Part shown: positions 35,006-44,413 of the stretch, one piece after another
How positions within the stretch are numbered: position 1 is the stretch's first letter
Layout of the letters: every line of letters begins with the position of its first letter
DNA from: Rhodanobacter glycinis
GTDB lineage: Bacteria > Pseudomonadota > Gammaproteobacteria > Xanthomonadales > Rhodanobacteraceae
Assembly: GCF_006438785.1 (NCBI RefSeq)
Contig: NZ_RCZB01000003.1
Coordinates: 310,001 to 374,000, forward strand
Direction of reading: 5' to 3'
DNA length: 64,000 nt
The notes under the pieces: generated by a model
What the model saw: the letters and a program-made list of their open reading frames with translations, nothing else
The model's database searches: none
Told to the model about the DNA's origin: nothing
Position numbers and translations under genes: made by a program

Positions 35006-36766
35006 CTACCGGCCGGTGAACAACCGGGTCAGCCGACGGAACAGGCCGGGCTTCTTCGGATGGGCATGCTCGGTCTTGCCGGAGGTTACCGCCACCTGCC
35101 GCGATGGCCGGCTGTGGGTACTGCCGGTGGACTCGGCCGCGTTGCGTTCGCGCGGCGGGCGACGCTCGCCCCGCGGCGCGCGATTGCCCTCGGCAACGGC
35201 AGTGGTGTGACCGGTCGTCTCGACACCGTCGGTCGGAGCGCCTTCGCGACGGCGATTGCGACCGCCACGACGGCGACGCGGCTTGCGCGTACCTTCGGCG
35301 GTGTCGCTGCCATTCACGGCGGGCGCCGCTTCGGTCTTGTGCACAGCCACGGCAACTGGTTGCTCGACGGCGACTTCGACACCACTGTCGACGACGGGTA
35401 CAAACGGTTTGCGCTCGCGCGGCGGACGCGAAGATCCGGTACGGCCAGCACCACTACGCTCGCCGCTGCGGCCGGCGGAACCACCCGAACGACGCGGCGC
35501 ATCACCCGGACGCGGCGGCACCACGTCGCCGAAGGCGGCGCTGTCGGCGGCGGCGGCGGCAGCAAACTCCGCATCGATCGCGCGCGGCTTGGGCATGATC
35601 AGCAGATCCGGATCCATCTGCGCGACCGGGATGCTCTGGCCGATATAGGTTTCGATCTCCGGCAACGACATCGCATACAGATCGCAGGCGAAACTGATCG
35701 CATCACCCTCGGCACCGAGTCGCGCGGTACGGCCGATGCGGTGCACGTAATCCTCCGCCTCGTGCGGCAGGTCGTAGTTGAAGACGTGGCTGACCGCGGG
35801 AATATGCAGACCGCGCGCGGCCACGTCGGTGGCGACCAGGATGTCCAGCTGGCCGTCCTGGAAACGCTGAAGCAGCTTCTGCCGCTTCAGCTGGGGCACG
35901 TCGCCGGAGATCGCGCCGACGCGGCAACCGTGGCGCTTGACGCGCTCGGTGATGCGCTCGGCAGCGGCCTTGGTGTTGACGAAGATGATGCTGCGGCTGG
36001 GCTGGTGCCGATCGATCAGGTTGAGCAGCAGCGGCATCTTTTCTTCCTTGGCCGGGAAGTAGACCAGTTGGCGTACACGATCGGCGGTGACGTTGTCGCT
36101 CTCCACCACCAACTTTTCGGCCTCGTGCATGTGCTCGTAGGCCAGCTCCAACACGCGATGGCTCAGCGTGGCGGAGAACAGCAGCACCTGGCGCTGCTCG
36201 CGCGGCGGCAGTTTGCGGAAGATGAAGCGCACGTCCTTGATGAAGCCGAGGTCGAACATGCGGTCGGCCTCGTCGATCACCATCACCTCGACGCTGTTGA
36301 GGTTGAAAACCCCCTGCTTGTGGTAATCGAGCATGCGGCCGGGCGTGGCGATGATGATGTCGCAGCCATCCTTCAGCTGCTGGCGCTGCTTGTCGTAATC
36401 GACACCACCATAGATCAGTGCAGTCTTCAAACCCGTATGCCGCCCGATCGCCTGGGCATCCTTGTCGATCTGGATCGCCAGCTCGCGGGTCGGCGCGATG
36501 ATCAGCGCGCGCGGATCGCTGTCCTTGCGCTCGGCCACGGCCGGCGTGGTCAGCAGGCGATTCATCAGCGCGACCAGGAATGCACAGGTCTTGCCGGTAC
36601 CGGTCTGCGCCTGGCCGGCGACGTCACGTCCGGCCAGTGCCAGCGGCAGGGTCATTTCCTGGATCGGGGTGCAGCGGGTGAAACCGCTGTCGTCCAGGCC
36701 CTGCTGCAGCAGCGGATGCAAATCGAAGTTGGTGAAAAAGGTATCGGTGAGGACGGTTTGTGACAT
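35006..36766 (-). CDS. rhlB: ATP-dependent RNA helicase RhlB
   Basis: A 586-residue DEAD-box helicase. The core has [14 protein letters not shown] (Q motif), AQTGTGKT (I), PTRELAIQI (Ia), IATPGRML (Ib), VIDEADRMF (II, DEAD), FSATL (III, SAT), IIFVNTK (IV), [13 protein letters not shown] (V) and [12 protein letters not shown] (VI). After the core come about 190 residues of low complexity: an Ala-rich stretch, Arg/Gly/Ser repeats, an [14 protein letters not shown] patch, and an ending of [16 protein letters not shown]. This tail is much longer than in E. coli RhlB (421) and probably binds RNA or degradosome partners. RhlB unwinds RNA for degradation. Confidence 0.92.
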   Translation of the reverse strand: MSQTVLTDTFFTNFDLHPLLQQGLDDSGFTRCTPIQEMTLPLALAGRDVAGQAQTGTGKTCAFLVALMNRLLTTPAVAERKDSDPRALIIAPTRELAIQIDKDAQAIGRHTGLKTALIYGGVDYDKQRQQLKDGCDIIIATPGRMLDYHKQGVFNLNSVEVMVIDEADRMFDLGFIKDVRFIFRKLPPREQRQVLLFSATLSHRVLELAYEHMHEAEKLVVESDNVTADRVRQLVYFPAKEEKMPLLLNLIDRHQPSRSIIFVNTKAAAERITERVKRHGCRVGAISGDVPQLKRQKLLQRFQDGQLDILVATDVAARGLHIPAVSHVFNYDLPHEAEDYVHRIGRTARLGAEGDAISFACDLYAMSLPEIETYIGQSIPVAQMDPDLLIMPKPRAIDAEFAAAAAADSAAFGDVVPPRPGDAPRRSGGSAGRSGERSGAGRTGSSRPPRERKPFVPVVDSGVEVAVEQPVAVAVHKTEAAPAVNGSDTAEGTRKPRRRRGGRNRRREGAPTDGVETTGHTTAVAEGNRAPRGERRPPRERNAAESTGSTHSRPSRQVAVTSGKTEHAHPKKPGLFRRLTRLFTGR

Positions 36767-37160
36767 ATGCGGATGGGTAACCTTGGCCTGACGGCGGCGT
36801 GATGCGCTGCACCTGCCTCACGCGCCGGATATCGGCACAGGGCGGTGCAGGACGGGTGCGCGATGCGCAGCGAAGCGGCTCAATGTCAGGGTCAACAAGG
36901 TCGCGCCGCGGCTGGCGACGCCGTATTTGCCGGCGGTCTGACGGGCGGCTGTGCAAGCCGCCCTTGAATCGTGCCCGGAGTTGCGCTGGAATGAAGGCCT
37001 GCCGCCAAGGCACAGCCCTCGTCCTGCTCAACCCGTGCTTCATGGGCGCCTGAGTGTAGCTGATGACGCACTATCAAGTCGCTATCTCCTTGTTTTCCCG
37101 CGTTTGCCACCCCATTGTTTTCACCCCCGCAGTTTTGCGCCCCAGCCACGGAGATCCCCG
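36767..37160. other. Divergent rhlB-trxA spacer
   Basis: A 394-base region without a supportable gene, although one frame runs into trxA from upstream. It contains a perfect hairpin GGGCGGCT (36943-36950) / AGCCGCCC (36956-36963) with a GTGCA loop. TTGAAT (36964-36969) and TGGAAT, 17 bases apart, follow directly and could be a trxA promoter. The last 100 bases before trxA are T- and C-rich. Confidence 0.45.
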
Positions 37161-37487
37161 GTGAGCGACCTGATTACCCATGTGAATGACGACGCCTTCG
37201 ACGAGCAGGTGCTCAAATCCGAAACCCCGGTGCTGCTGGATTTCTGGGCGGAATGGTGCGGCCCGTGCAAGGCCATCGCGCCGATGCTGGACGAGCTGGC
37301 CGTGCAATACGAAGGCAAGCTGCGCATCGTCAAGGTCAACATCGACCAGAACCAGCAGACCCCGCGAGCCTATGGCGTGCGCGGCATCCCGACCCTGATG
37401 GTGTTCAAGAACGGCAAGGTCGAGGCGACCCAGATCGGCGCCGTCAGCAAGGGTCAGCTGACCCAGATGATCGACAAGGCCATCTGA
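37161..37487 (+). CDS. trxA: Thioredoxin 1
   Basis: A 108-residue thioredoxin with the active site WCGPC (Cys33, Cys36) in [17 protein letters not shown], the cis-proline loop [14 protein letters not shown], and [12 protein letters not shown] at the C-terminus. Length and motifs match E. coli TrxA. It reduces disulfides in ribonucleotide reductase, PAPS reductase and other cytoplasmic proteins, and is itself reduced by thioredoxin reductase. The start is a GTG with GGAG seven bases upstream. Longer frames 5' of it are not conserved. The trxA-rho order is the same as in E. coli and many gammaproteobacteria. Confidence 0.95.
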   Translation: MSDLITHVNDDAFDEQVLKSETPVLLDFWAEWCGPCKAIAPMLDELAVQYEGKLRIVKVNIDQNQQTPRAYGVRGIPTLMVFKNGKVEATQIGAVSKGQLTQMIDKAI

Positions 37488-37549
37488 TCCATCGTTGCAA
37501 ACCCGCTGCGCGGAGCCGGTTCGGCTGAACACGACCGGCTCATAAAGGC

Positions 37550-37674
37550 TTTACGCCAGTACGCAGCGGGTGCTAGATTCATTGCGTCCGTCGGGACAGT
37601 CCTGTCCCCTTGCGCCTTCCGCGCGACGCACACCCTCCCTCCTGTAATTCAACGGCGCCCCGCGAGGATTGCCC
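37550..37674 (+). promoter_or_regulatory. rho promoter and C-rich leader
   Basis: TTTACG (37550-37555) and TAGATT (37574-37579) are 18 bases apart and form the best promoter pair before rho. The transcribed leader has a small hairpin, GGGACA (37593-37598) with TGTCCC (37603-37608), then a long C/T-rich, G-poor stretch (37606-37658). Such a stretch could serve as a Rho-loading (rut) site for autogenous attenuation, as is established for E. coli rho. This role is inference. Confidence 0.45.
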
Positions 37675-39540
37675 GTGTCCGATACCGAAAACACCATGTC
37701 GAACGACGCCAAGAGCGCCGATACCAAGCCTGCAGCCGAAGGCAAGCCCGAGCCGCGCCCCCGCGCGCCGCGCCGCACGGCAGCAGCCATCGCAGCGGCA
37801 AATGCCGAAAAAGCCGCCCCTGCTGACCGGCCCGCAGCTGCCACACCGGCACCGGCCGAACGTCCAGCGCCGACGCCGCCCCCGGTACAGGCCAACCTGC
37901 CGGTGACATCGCCAACCCAAGGAGCCGAGTCGTCGTCTCCGCGTAATGGGCAGGAATCGCGTGAGTCTGGCGCACAGCCAGGCCCGCCTCAGGATCAAAC
38001 GCCTGGCCAGGGCCAGGGCCAAGGTCAGGCGCAAAACCAGGGCCAAGGCCAGAATCAGGGCCAGGGCCAAAGCCAGCATCAGGGCCAAGGCCAGAATCAA
38101 GGCCAGAACGCCGGCGGCCGTGAGGGGCGCGACGGGCGCGGCCGGCGTCGACGCAACGAGCGCGGCGGCAATCCGCAGCCACAGCAGCCGCGTCCGCAGG
38201 GCGGCGGCAACCCGCGTCCCAATCCGAACGGCTTGCCGGTGGATGACGACAACGCCGATCCGGGCAGCAACGACCGGGTGATCAACCTCACCGAACTGAA
38301 GCGCATGAAGGCGCCGCAGCTGCTGGAATTTGCCGAGTCACTGGGCGTCTACGAAGGCGTGGCGCGCGCCCGCAAGCAGGACGTGATCTTCAACGTGCTC
38401 AAGGCGCACGCCCGCTCCGGCGGCGGCATCTGGGCCGAAGGCGTGCTGGAAATCCTGCAGGACGGCTTCGGCTTCCTGCGCTCGGCCGACGAGTCGTACC
38501 TCGCCGGCCCGGACGACATCTATGTGTCGCCCAGCCAGATCCGCCGCTTCAACCTGCGCACCGGCGACTACATCACCGGCCGCGTGCGTCACCCGAAGGA
38601 AGGCGAGCGTTACTTCGCGATGCTGCGCGTCGACGACATCAACGGCGATCCGCCGGAAGCGTCGAAGAACAAGATGCTGTTCGAGAACCTCACTCCGCTG
38701 TTTCCGCGCAAGGCGTTCAAGCTCGAGCGCGGCAACGGTTCCAGCGAGGACATCACCGGCCGCATCCTCGACCTGATCGCACCGATCGGCAAAGGCCAGC
38801 GCGGCCTGATCGTCTCCCAGCCGAAGTCCGGCAAGACGATGATGCTGCAGAACATCGCCCAGGCCATCCAGTACAACCATCCCGAAGCGCACCTGATCAT
38901 GTTGCTGATCGACGAGCGCCCGGAGGAAGTCACCGAGATCGCCCGCACCGTGCGCGCCGAAGTCATTTCATCGACGTTCGACGAGCCCGCCGTGCGCCAC
39001 GTGCAGGTCGCAGAGATGGTGATCGAGCGCGCCAAGCGCCTGGTCGAGCACAAGAAGGATGTGATCATCCTGCTCGACTCGATCACCCGCCTGGCGCGCG
39101 CCTACAACACCGTGATCCCCAGCTCCGGCAAGGTGCTCACCGGCGGTGTGGACGCGAACGCACTGCAGCGCCCGAAGCGCTTCTTCGGCGCCGCCCGCAA
39201 CGTCGAGGAAGGCGGCAGCCTCACCATCATCGCCACCGCGCTGACCGAAACCGGCAGCAAGATGGACGAGGTGATCTACGAGGAGTTCAAGGGCACCGGC
39301 AACATGGAAGTGCACCTGTCCCGCCGCATCTCCGAGAAGCGCGTCTACCCGGCCATCGACATCAACCGCTCCGGCACCCGCCGAGAGGATCTGCTGATCG
39401 AACCGGACATGCTTTCCAAGATCTGGATCCTGCGCAAGCTGCTGCACCCGATGGACGAGCTCAGCGCAATGGAGTTCATGCTCGACAAGATGAAGAACAC
39501 CAAGTCCAACGACGAGTTCTTCAATTCGATGAAGCGCTGA
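37675..39540 (+). CDS. rho: Transcription termination factor Rho with long Q/G-rich N-terminus
   Basis: A 621-residue Rho. The conserved core starts at about residue 203 ([17 protein letters not shown]) and covers the RNA-binding cold-shock domain ([18 protein letters not shown]), Walker A ([11 protein letters not shown]), Walker B ([17 protein letters not shown]), the Q-loop ([14 protein letters not shown]) and the R-loop ([11 protein letters not shown]). The first 202 residues are absent from E. coli Rho (419). They contain an Ala/Pro-rich part, then GQ/NQ repeats (about 106-147) and an Arg/Gly patch ([15 protein letters not shown]), and should be disordered and RNA-binding. The GTG start has GAGG seven bases upstream. 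An ATG at 37696 is an alternative. Confidence 0.95.
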   Translation: MSDTENTMSNDAKSADTKPAAEGKPEPRPRAPRRTAAAIAAANAEKAAPADRPAAATPAPAERPAPTPPPVQANLPVTSPTQGAESSSPRNGQESRESGAQPGPPQDQTPGQGQGQGQAQNQGQGQNQGQGQSQHQGQGQNQGQNAGGREGRDGRGRRRRNERGGNPQPQQPRPQGGGNPRPNPNGLPVDDDNADPGSNDRVINLTELKRMKAPQLLEFAESLGVYEGVARARKQDVIFNVLKAHARSGGGIWAEGVLEILQDGFGFLRSADESYLAGPDDIYVSPSQIRRFNLRTGDYITGRVRHPKEGERYFAMLRVDDINGDPPEASKNKMLFENLTPLFPRKAFKLERGNGSSEDITGRILDLIAPIGKGQRGLIVSQPKSGKTMMLQNIAQAIQYNHPEAHLIMLLIDERPEEVTEIARTVRAEVISSTFDEPAVRHVQVAEMVIERAKRLVEHKKDVIILLDSITRLARAYNTVIPSSGKVLTGGVDANALQRPKRFFGAARNVEEGGSLTIIATALTETGSKMDEVIYEEFKGTGNMEVHLSRRISEKRVYPAIDINRSGTRREDLLIEPDMLSKIWILRKLLHPMDELSAMEFMLDKMKNTKSNDEFFNSMKR

Positions 39541-39560
39541 CCACATCTGCATGCCCAGAC

Positions 39561-39589
39561 AAAAAGGCCAGCATATCGCTGGCCTTTTT
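39561..39589 (+). terminator. Intrinsic terminator after rho
   Basis: AAAAAGGCCAGC (39561-39572) and GCTGGCCTTTTT (39578-39589) form a 12-base stem with a five-base loop and a T-run, a textbook Rho-independent terminator. It begins 20 bases after the rho stop codon. Confidence 0.92.
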
Positions 39590-39597
39590 CTTGGCAC

Positions 39598-39626
39598 TTG
39601 CGACGTAGTATCAGGTTTGTTGGAAT
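39598..39626 (+). promoter_or_regulatory. Candidate promoter for ankyrin gene
   Basis: TTGCGA (39598-39603) and TGGAAT (39621-39626) with a 17-base spacer, placed just after the rho terminator and about 30 bases before the next start codon. It matches four of six positions in each box. Confidence 0.4.
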
Positions 39627-39656
39627 GCCGAAACCTTCAAGGATGGGGTCCGCGCC

Positions 39657-40424
39657 ATGTCATACCGCTTCGTCGCGCTCGCATTCGGATTGCTGCTGGC
39701 CACGTCGGCTACTGCCAGTGACGGACTCCCACTCGCCAATACTTGTCGCACGGCGCGCGCAACAGTGTCGGTGGATTCTCTGGTCGGGCAGTTGGCCACC
39801 TCTCCCGAACATGCATCGCTACTCGCTGACGCCGGCGATGGCCGGCTCGACTTAGTACGCCGCAAATTGAGCGCGATGCGGCTCGACGAAGCCACCCGAT
39901 GGCGTCAGTCCGCAATGATGTTTGCCGTACAGGCTGGCCAGTCCGATATGGTGGCGGGCTTGCTGGATGACGGCGCCGATGCCAACGCAACCGCTCTGCT
40001 GCCAGGCTACAAAGAAGCATTCCTGAACCATGCGCTGGGTCCAGCGATGCGGAAAGCATTCGCCAGGAACGACATGCTCAACGATCACGACACCACGATC
40101 GGCCCCGCTCTGCCGATCGCGGCGTCCTGTGGTGATGTGGCCACGTTAGATGCCCTGCTGCGCCATCATGCCGACGTCATGGCGCGCGAGGCACCCAACA
40201 TCTCCGATGCTCTGACGACCGCCGTCATACGAGGCAACACGGCCATCGTGCAGCGACTGCTCGATCATGGCGCCGACGCGTGCGCGGATGATCGTCACAT
40301 GCACCAGCGTCAGCCTGAGATCAAACGCAGTTTCCATACGCTCGCGGAACTGGGCCAACGCGCCGGACTCCCCGCCAGCCTGACGACACGACTGACCTGC
40401 TCCGCCGTCGCCTCCGCACACTGA
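39657..40424 (+). CDS. Exported ankyrin-repeat protein
   Basis: A 255-residue protein with a signal peptide (FVALAFGLLLATSATAS) and ankyrin-like repeats. Recognisable repeat pieces are MMFAVQAGQSDMVAGLLDDGADANA, given here only as its parts MMFAVQAGQSDMVAGLL and DDGADANA, and LTTAVIRGNTAIVQRLLDHG. In between is PIAASCGDVATLDALLRHHAD. It would be periplasmic and bind another protein. The partner is unknown. Codon use is a little less GC-biased than its neighbours. It is a single gene with its own likely promoter, between rho and the glutamate-cysteine ligase gene. Confidence 0.75.
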   Translation: MSYRFVALAFGLLLATSATASDGLPLANTCRTARATVSVDSLVGQLATSPEHASLLADAGDGRLDLVRRKLSAMRLDEATRWRQSAMMFAVQAGQSDMVAGLLDDGADANATALLPGYKEAFLNHALGPAMRKAFARNDMLNDHDTTIGPALPIAASCGDVATLDALLRHHADVMAREAPNISDALTTAVIRGNTAIVQRLLDHGADACADDRHMHQRQPEIKRSFHTLAELGQRAGLPASLTTRLTCSAVASAH

Positions 40425-40571
40425 AGCATCCGTTGACGATCCACTCGATGCGGGTCGAGCAGGGCCCAGCGGCCGCATCTGTACCGCCACGTACAATTAT
40501 TTCCCGCCACCCCCTTTTCGTTGTCACGCAACACCCCCATAGTGACTCGCTCACCCAGCGAGGCTTTGCCC

Positions 40572-41939
40572 GTGTCCATACCCAGTGCCGTCAAGAGCAC
40601 CCCGATCCGGGACCGCCAGCAGCTCACCGACTACCTCGCCGCGGGCGAGAAGCCGCGCGAGGCATGGCGCATCGGCACCGAACACGAAAAGTTCGGCTTC
40701 CTCACCGACACTCTGCGCCCGCCGACCTTCGAGGGTGACCGCGGCATCAAGCTGTTGCTGGAAACGCTGGCCACCCGCTACGGCTGGGACGTGGCCCGCG
40801 AAGGTGAGAACCCGGTCGCGCTTTCACGCGAGATGGCCTCGATCACGCTGGAGCCGGCTGGTCAGCTGGAACTGTCGGGCGCTCCGCTGGAAACCGTGCA
40901 CCAGACCTGCTGCGAAGTGAATCAGCATCTGGAGGAAGTGCGTTCGATCGCCGACGGCATGGGCTTGGGTTTCCTCGGCATGGGCTTCCAGCCCAAGTGG
41001 CGCCGCGACGAGATGCCGTGGATGCCGAAGGGCCGCTACAAGATCATGCGCGAGTACATGCCCAAGGTCGGTTCGCTCGGCCTGGACATGATGACGCGCA
41101 CCTGCACCGTGCAGGTGAACCTGGATTTCTCGTCCGAAGCGGACATGATCAAGAAGTTCCGCGTGAGCCTGGCGCTACAGCCGATTGCTACCGCGCTGTT
41201 CGCCGATTCGCCGTTCACCGAAGGACGTCCAAACGGCTATCTGTCGTATCGCTCGCACATCTGGACCGATACCGATCCGGATCGCACCGGCATGCTCGAC
41301 TTCGTGTTCGCCGATGGCTTCGGCTACGAGCGCTACGTCGACTACATCCTCGACGTGCCGATGTACTTCAGCTTCCAGGACGGCAAGTACATCGACCTGG
41401 CCGGCCAGGACTTCAAGAAGTTCATGGCCGGCGAACTGCCGATGCTGCCGGGTGCCAAGGCGAACATGAAGGACTTCGCCGACCACCTCACCACAGCCTT
41501 CCCGGAAGTGCGGCTGAAGCAGTACCTGGAAATGCGCGGCGCCGACGGCGGCCCGTGGAATCGCCTGTGCGCGCTGCCCGCGTTCTGGGTCGGCCTGCTC
41601 TACGACGACGAGGCGCTGGATGCCGCGTGGGATCTGGTCAAGGACTTCAGCCGCGAGGAACGACACGCGCTGCGCGACGGCGTGCCGAAGCACGCGCTGA
41701 AGCTGCCGTTCCGTGGTGGCACGGTGCGTGACCTCGCCGAGGAAGCGCTGAAGATCGCCGGCCACGGCCTCAGGCGCCGTGCCAAGCTCAACAAGAATGG
41801 CGCCGACGAAAGCATCTTCCTGGAACCGATGATCGAGATCGTGCAGGCCAACCAGACCCCCGCCGAACGCAAGCTGGAGCTGTTCCACGGCGCGTGGGGC
41901 GGCAGCGTGGATCCGGCGTTCCGCGAGTTTGCGTACTGA
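40572..41939 (+). CDS. Glutamate-cysteine ligase, plant/proteobacterial type
   Basis: A 455-residue enzyme of the GCS2 family, as found in plants and alpha- and some gammaproteobacteria, not the enteric GshA fold. Markers are [64 protein letters not shown] and [15 protein letters not shown]-like ending [13 protein letters not shown]. It joins glutamate and cysteine to gamma-glutamylcysteine, the first step to glutathione. The GTG at 40572 follows GAGG by nine bases and gives the family's usual length. An in-frame TTG at 40521 is less likely. No gshB is within the window. Confidence 0.92.
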   Translation: MSIPSAVKSTPIRDRQQLTDYLAAGEKPREAWRIGTEHEKFGFLTDTLRPPTFEGDRGIKLLLETLATRYGWDVAREGENPVALSREMASITLEPAGQLELSGAPLETVHQTCCEVNQHLEEVRSIADGMGLGFLGMGFQPKWRRDEMPWMPKGRYKIMREYMPKVGSLGLDMMTRTCTVQVNLDFSSEADMIKKFRVSLALQPIATALFADSPFTEGRPNGYLSYRSHIWTDTDPDRTGMLDFVFADGFGYERYVDYILDVPMYFSFQDGKYIDLAGQDFKKFMAGELPMLPGAKANMKDFADHLTTAFPEVRLKQYLEMRGADGGPWNRLCALPAFWVGLLYDDEALDAAWDLVKDFSREERHALRDGVPKHALKLPFRGGTVRDLAEEALKIAGHGLRRRAKLNKNGADESIFLEPMIEIVQANQTPAERKLELFHGAWGGSVDPAFREFAY

Positions 41940-42017
41940 GTCCACGCGACCGCAGCAAGAGCGTCATCTCTTCCGTGACGTGCGCTGCCGACCTCCAACC
42001 CAGCTGGGAGTATCCCC

Positions 42018-42398
42018 ATGCCACTCGTCCGCATAGCACTACGTCGCGGCAAATCGCCCGCCCATCTCGCTGCGCTGCGCAGTGGCGTGTACCAGGCCAT
42101 GCGCGAAGCCTTCAACGTGCCGGAGAACGATCGCTTCATCCTGGTCAGCCAGCATGACGCCGAGGAATTCGACTATGACCCGAACTATCTCGGCATCGCC
42201 CGCAGCGACGACCTAGTGATCGTGCAGATCACCTGCAACAGCGGGCGCACGCTGCAACAGAAGCAGGCGCTGTATCAATCCATCGCGGAGAAATTCACCA
42301 CCGACCCGGGCCTGCGTCCCGAGGATGTGTTCATCAACCTGGTCGAGGTGGTGAAGGAGAACTGGTCGTTCGGGAATGGAGTCGCGCAGTACGCGTGA
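42018..42398 (+). CDS. Tautomerase family protein
   Basis: A 126-residue protein of the tautomerase superfamily (Tautomerase_2/MSAD-like). After removal of Met1 the N-terminus is Pro, the catalytic base of the family (PLVRIALRRGK). Other family segments are SGVYQAMREAFNVPENDRF, YDPNYLGIARSDDLVIVQI and RPEDVFINLVEVVKENWSFGNG. Such proteins tautomerise or dehalogenate small keto acids, but the natural substrate cannot be read. GGGAG lies seven bases before the ATG. Confidence 0.9.
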   Translation: MPLVRIALRRGKSPAHLAALRSGVYQAMREAFNVPENDRFILVSQHDAEEFDYDPNYLGIARSDDLVIVQITCNSGRTLQQKQALYQSIAEKFTTDPGLRPEDVFINLVEVVKENWSFGNGVAQYA

Positions 42399-42569
42399 GC
42401 GACTGTTCCGGCTCCATCCCGTTAAAGCGGACACCTCCAGTAACGCCGATGGCCATGACGCACCAGTCTTCCTCGGCCGGGGCAACTTTGATCGCCGGCA
42501 CCCCGTTGCCACGACGTCAAACCTGCCGAGGACTTCCGGCGGGAGCGAAAGAGCTTCGCACCGGGCGGA

Positions 42570-43622
42570 TCAGGAAGACATCGCATCCACCACCGCCCAG
42601 GCGACCGACTCGCCTGCGCGCATCGGCTTGCAGGTGGCTCCCGCCAGCGGATAGTCGTCCGGCACGACCCACGGCGTGCGTTCCAGCGCGATGCGCTCGT
42701 GATTGCGCGGCAGGCGGTAGAAGTCCGGGCCATGGAAGCTGGCAAATGCTTCCAGCCGATCCAGGCGACCCGCCTGCTCGAACGCCTCGGCATAGAGCTC
42801 CAGCGCCGCATGGGCCGTATATAGCCCCGCGCACCCGCAATCCGCTTCCTTCGCTTCGCGAGGATGCGGCGCGCTGTCCGTACCGAGGAAGAAGTGCGGA
42901 TCGCCGCTGGTGGCAGCTTGCAGCAACGCGGCGCGATGCGTTTCGCGCTTGAGGATCGGCGCGCAGTAGTTGTGCGGGCGGATGCCACCCTCGAACAGCG
43001 CGTTGCGGTTGAGCAGCAGATGATGCGCGGTGATCGTGGCTGCCACGTTCGCCGGAGCGCCACGGACGAACTCGACCGCATCGCTGGTAGTGATGTGCTC
43101 CAGCACCATGCGCAAGGCCGGGAACCGTGCCTGCAGCGGCATCAGGTGGCGCTCGATGAAAACGCGTTCGCGGTCGAAGATGTCGATGTCCGGATCGGTG
43201 ACCTCGCCGTGCAGCAGCAAGGGCAGTTCGTGCTTCTCCATCGCTTCAAGCACGTGATACACCCGCGACAGCTCGCGCACGCCGGACTGTGAATTGGTGG
43301 TGGCGCCAGCAGGGTAATACTTGACCGCGAAAACGCTGTCGCTTTCTTTGGCGCGAACGATCTCCTCGGCCGGGGTGTCCTCGGTGAGGTACAGCGTCAT
43401 CAGCGGCTGGAAGCCCATACCCGCCGGCAAACTCGCGAGAATCCGTCGCCGATAGTCTTCCGCCTGCACGACCGTCGTCACCGGCGGCTTCAGGTTCGGC
43501 ATCACGATGGCCCGCGCAAATCGCTGCGCGGTGTGAGCGATCACCGAAGCCAGCGCATCGCCATCGCGGAGGTGCAGATGCCAGTCATCGGGGCGGGTGA
43601 TTTCAAGACGCGTAGGTGTCAT
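42570..43622 (-). CDS. pyrC: Dihydroorotase
   Basis: A 350-residue class II dihydroorotase. The first metal motif is [14 protein letters not shown]. The carbamylated lysine is in [14 protein letters not shown]. Metal-binding histidines follow in LLHGEVTD and MVLEHITT. The active-site aspartate is in [15 protein letters not shown]. It closes carbamoyl-aspartate to dihydroorotate in pyrimidine synthesis. Length is nearly the same as E. coli PyrC (348). The start lies just next to the hairpin-rich block at 43.7-44.3 kb, so its promoter is located between the two. The 171-base spacer on its 3' side shows nothing notable. Confidence 0.96.
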   Translation of the reverse strand: MTPTRLEITRPDDWHLHLRDGDALASVIAHTAQRFARAIVMPNLKPPVTTVVQAEDYRRRILASLPAGMGFQPLMTLYLTEDTPAEEIVRAKESDSVFAVKYYPAGATTNSQSGVRELSRVYHVLEAMEKHELPLLLHGEVTDPDIDIFDRERVFIERHLMPLQARFPALRMVLEHITTSDAVEFVRGAPANVAATITAHHLLLNRNALFEGGIRPHNYCAPILKRETHRAALLQAATSGDPHFFLGTDSAPHPREAKEADCGCAGLYTAHAALELYAEAFEQAGRLDRLEAFASFHGPDFYRLPRNHERIALERTPWVVPDDYPLAGATCKPMRAGESVAWAVVDAMSS

Positions 43623-43724
43623 GGTCTGCTGGCTCGATACAACCTGGATTGCACATGGTATCGCGTCGCTACGGTCGGGTCGTCTGGCCCGCCAGCAAGT
43701 GACGACCCAGAAGCAGAGCTTTCA

Positions 43725-44020
43725 CCCTCCTTCGGAGGGCGAGTCACTTCTCGTTTGCTTGTCCAAACGAGAAGTAACCAAGAGGAAAGGACACCCCGCT
43801 TACGCGCCTTGCGGGCATCCCTGCCCGCAAGGTCCGCGGTCGGGTTGCGGGGTTTGTCGACAGTCCATCCATGGACTGACGCCAAACTGGTTCGCATCCC
43901 TGCGAACCACCCTGCGGGCTTTTCCTCCACCCGCCCGCCGCTTCAGAGGGGCCCCGGGTAAAGCAACGCGCATCCTGCGCGTACTTTTTAGAAGAGCCAG
44001 ATCAAAAGCAGAGCAAGAAC
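43725..44020 (+). repeat. Structured repeat element, left copy
   Basis: Non-coding element with six ordered hairpins. H0: CCCTCC/GGAGGG (43725-43739). A: 14 of 15 pairs (43743-43778), ending CAAACGAGAAGTAAC. B: CCTTGCGGGCA/TGCCCGCAAGG with TCCC loop (43807-43832). C: CAGTCCAT/ATGGACTG (43861-43878). D: GGTTCGCA/TGCGAACC with TCCC loop (43889-43908). E: ACGCGCA/TGCGCGT with TCC loop (43966-43982). Spacers between A and B (43784-43801), after D (43910-43919) and before E (AGGGGCCCCGGGTA, 43947-43960) are conserved in the right copy. There are no convincing reading frames. Confidence 0.85.
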
Positions 44021-44043
44021 AAAGCCGCGGCAGAGCATGCGTC

Positions 44044-44331
44044 GCTCTTGCGCTAGCTTTTCAGCTTTTCACCGAGTGCGGGCCACGAAGGCCCGCCGCT
44101 CTACCCGGGGCCCCTGTGCGGCGGTGAGATGGGGACGACAGGCCCGCAGGGGAGTCGACAAGGATGTCGACTCCTTTTCGCCAGGACAGGAGTCCTGTCG
44201 AAAAGCCCGGCCCCAGCTCACGGACTTGCCGCCCAGGGATGGGCGGCAAGCGCCAAGCGGGGTGGCCTTTCTCTTTGGTTAGCTTTCTCTTTGGCCACGC
44301 AAAGAGAAAGTAACTCGGCTGCCGAAGGCAG
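44044..44331 (-). repeat. Structured repeat element, right copy, inverted
   Basis: Diverged inverted copy of the element at 43725-44020. Going back from the right end: H0 CTGCC/GGCAG (44319-44331), A CTTTCTCTTTG/CAAAGAGAAAG (44283-44310, flanked by GTTA/TAAC), B CTTGCCGCCCA/TGGGCGGCAAG (44225-44250), C GACAGGA/TCCTGTC (44185-44199), D GGAGTCGACA/TGTCGACTCC (44151-44174) and E GCGGGCC/GGCCCGC (44078-44096). Order, loop sequences (TCCC or TCCT on the minus strand for B and D) and spacers match the left copy, but the stems of H0, B, C, D and E differ with pairing preserved. Confidence 0.85.
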
Positions 44332-44413
44332 ACGAAGGCCCTTGCTTCTACGAGATGCGGACGTCAGCACGTGTTTGTCGCGAAAACGGAACCTCACCCG
44401 TCCTATAAAGCAG

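Noticed and set aside
36951-37160. A 70-residue N-terminal extension of thioredoxin
   Set aside because: It would be unusual for TrxA and lacks conservation. The GTG at 37161 with GGAG upstream gives the standard 108 residues.
43741-44320. A CRISPR array or an array of tRNA-like genes in the hairpin block
   Set aside because: The units are not equal-length direct repeats with unique spacers, and no cloverleaf with anticodon and T-loop was found. The pattern is six different hairpins in two inverted copies.
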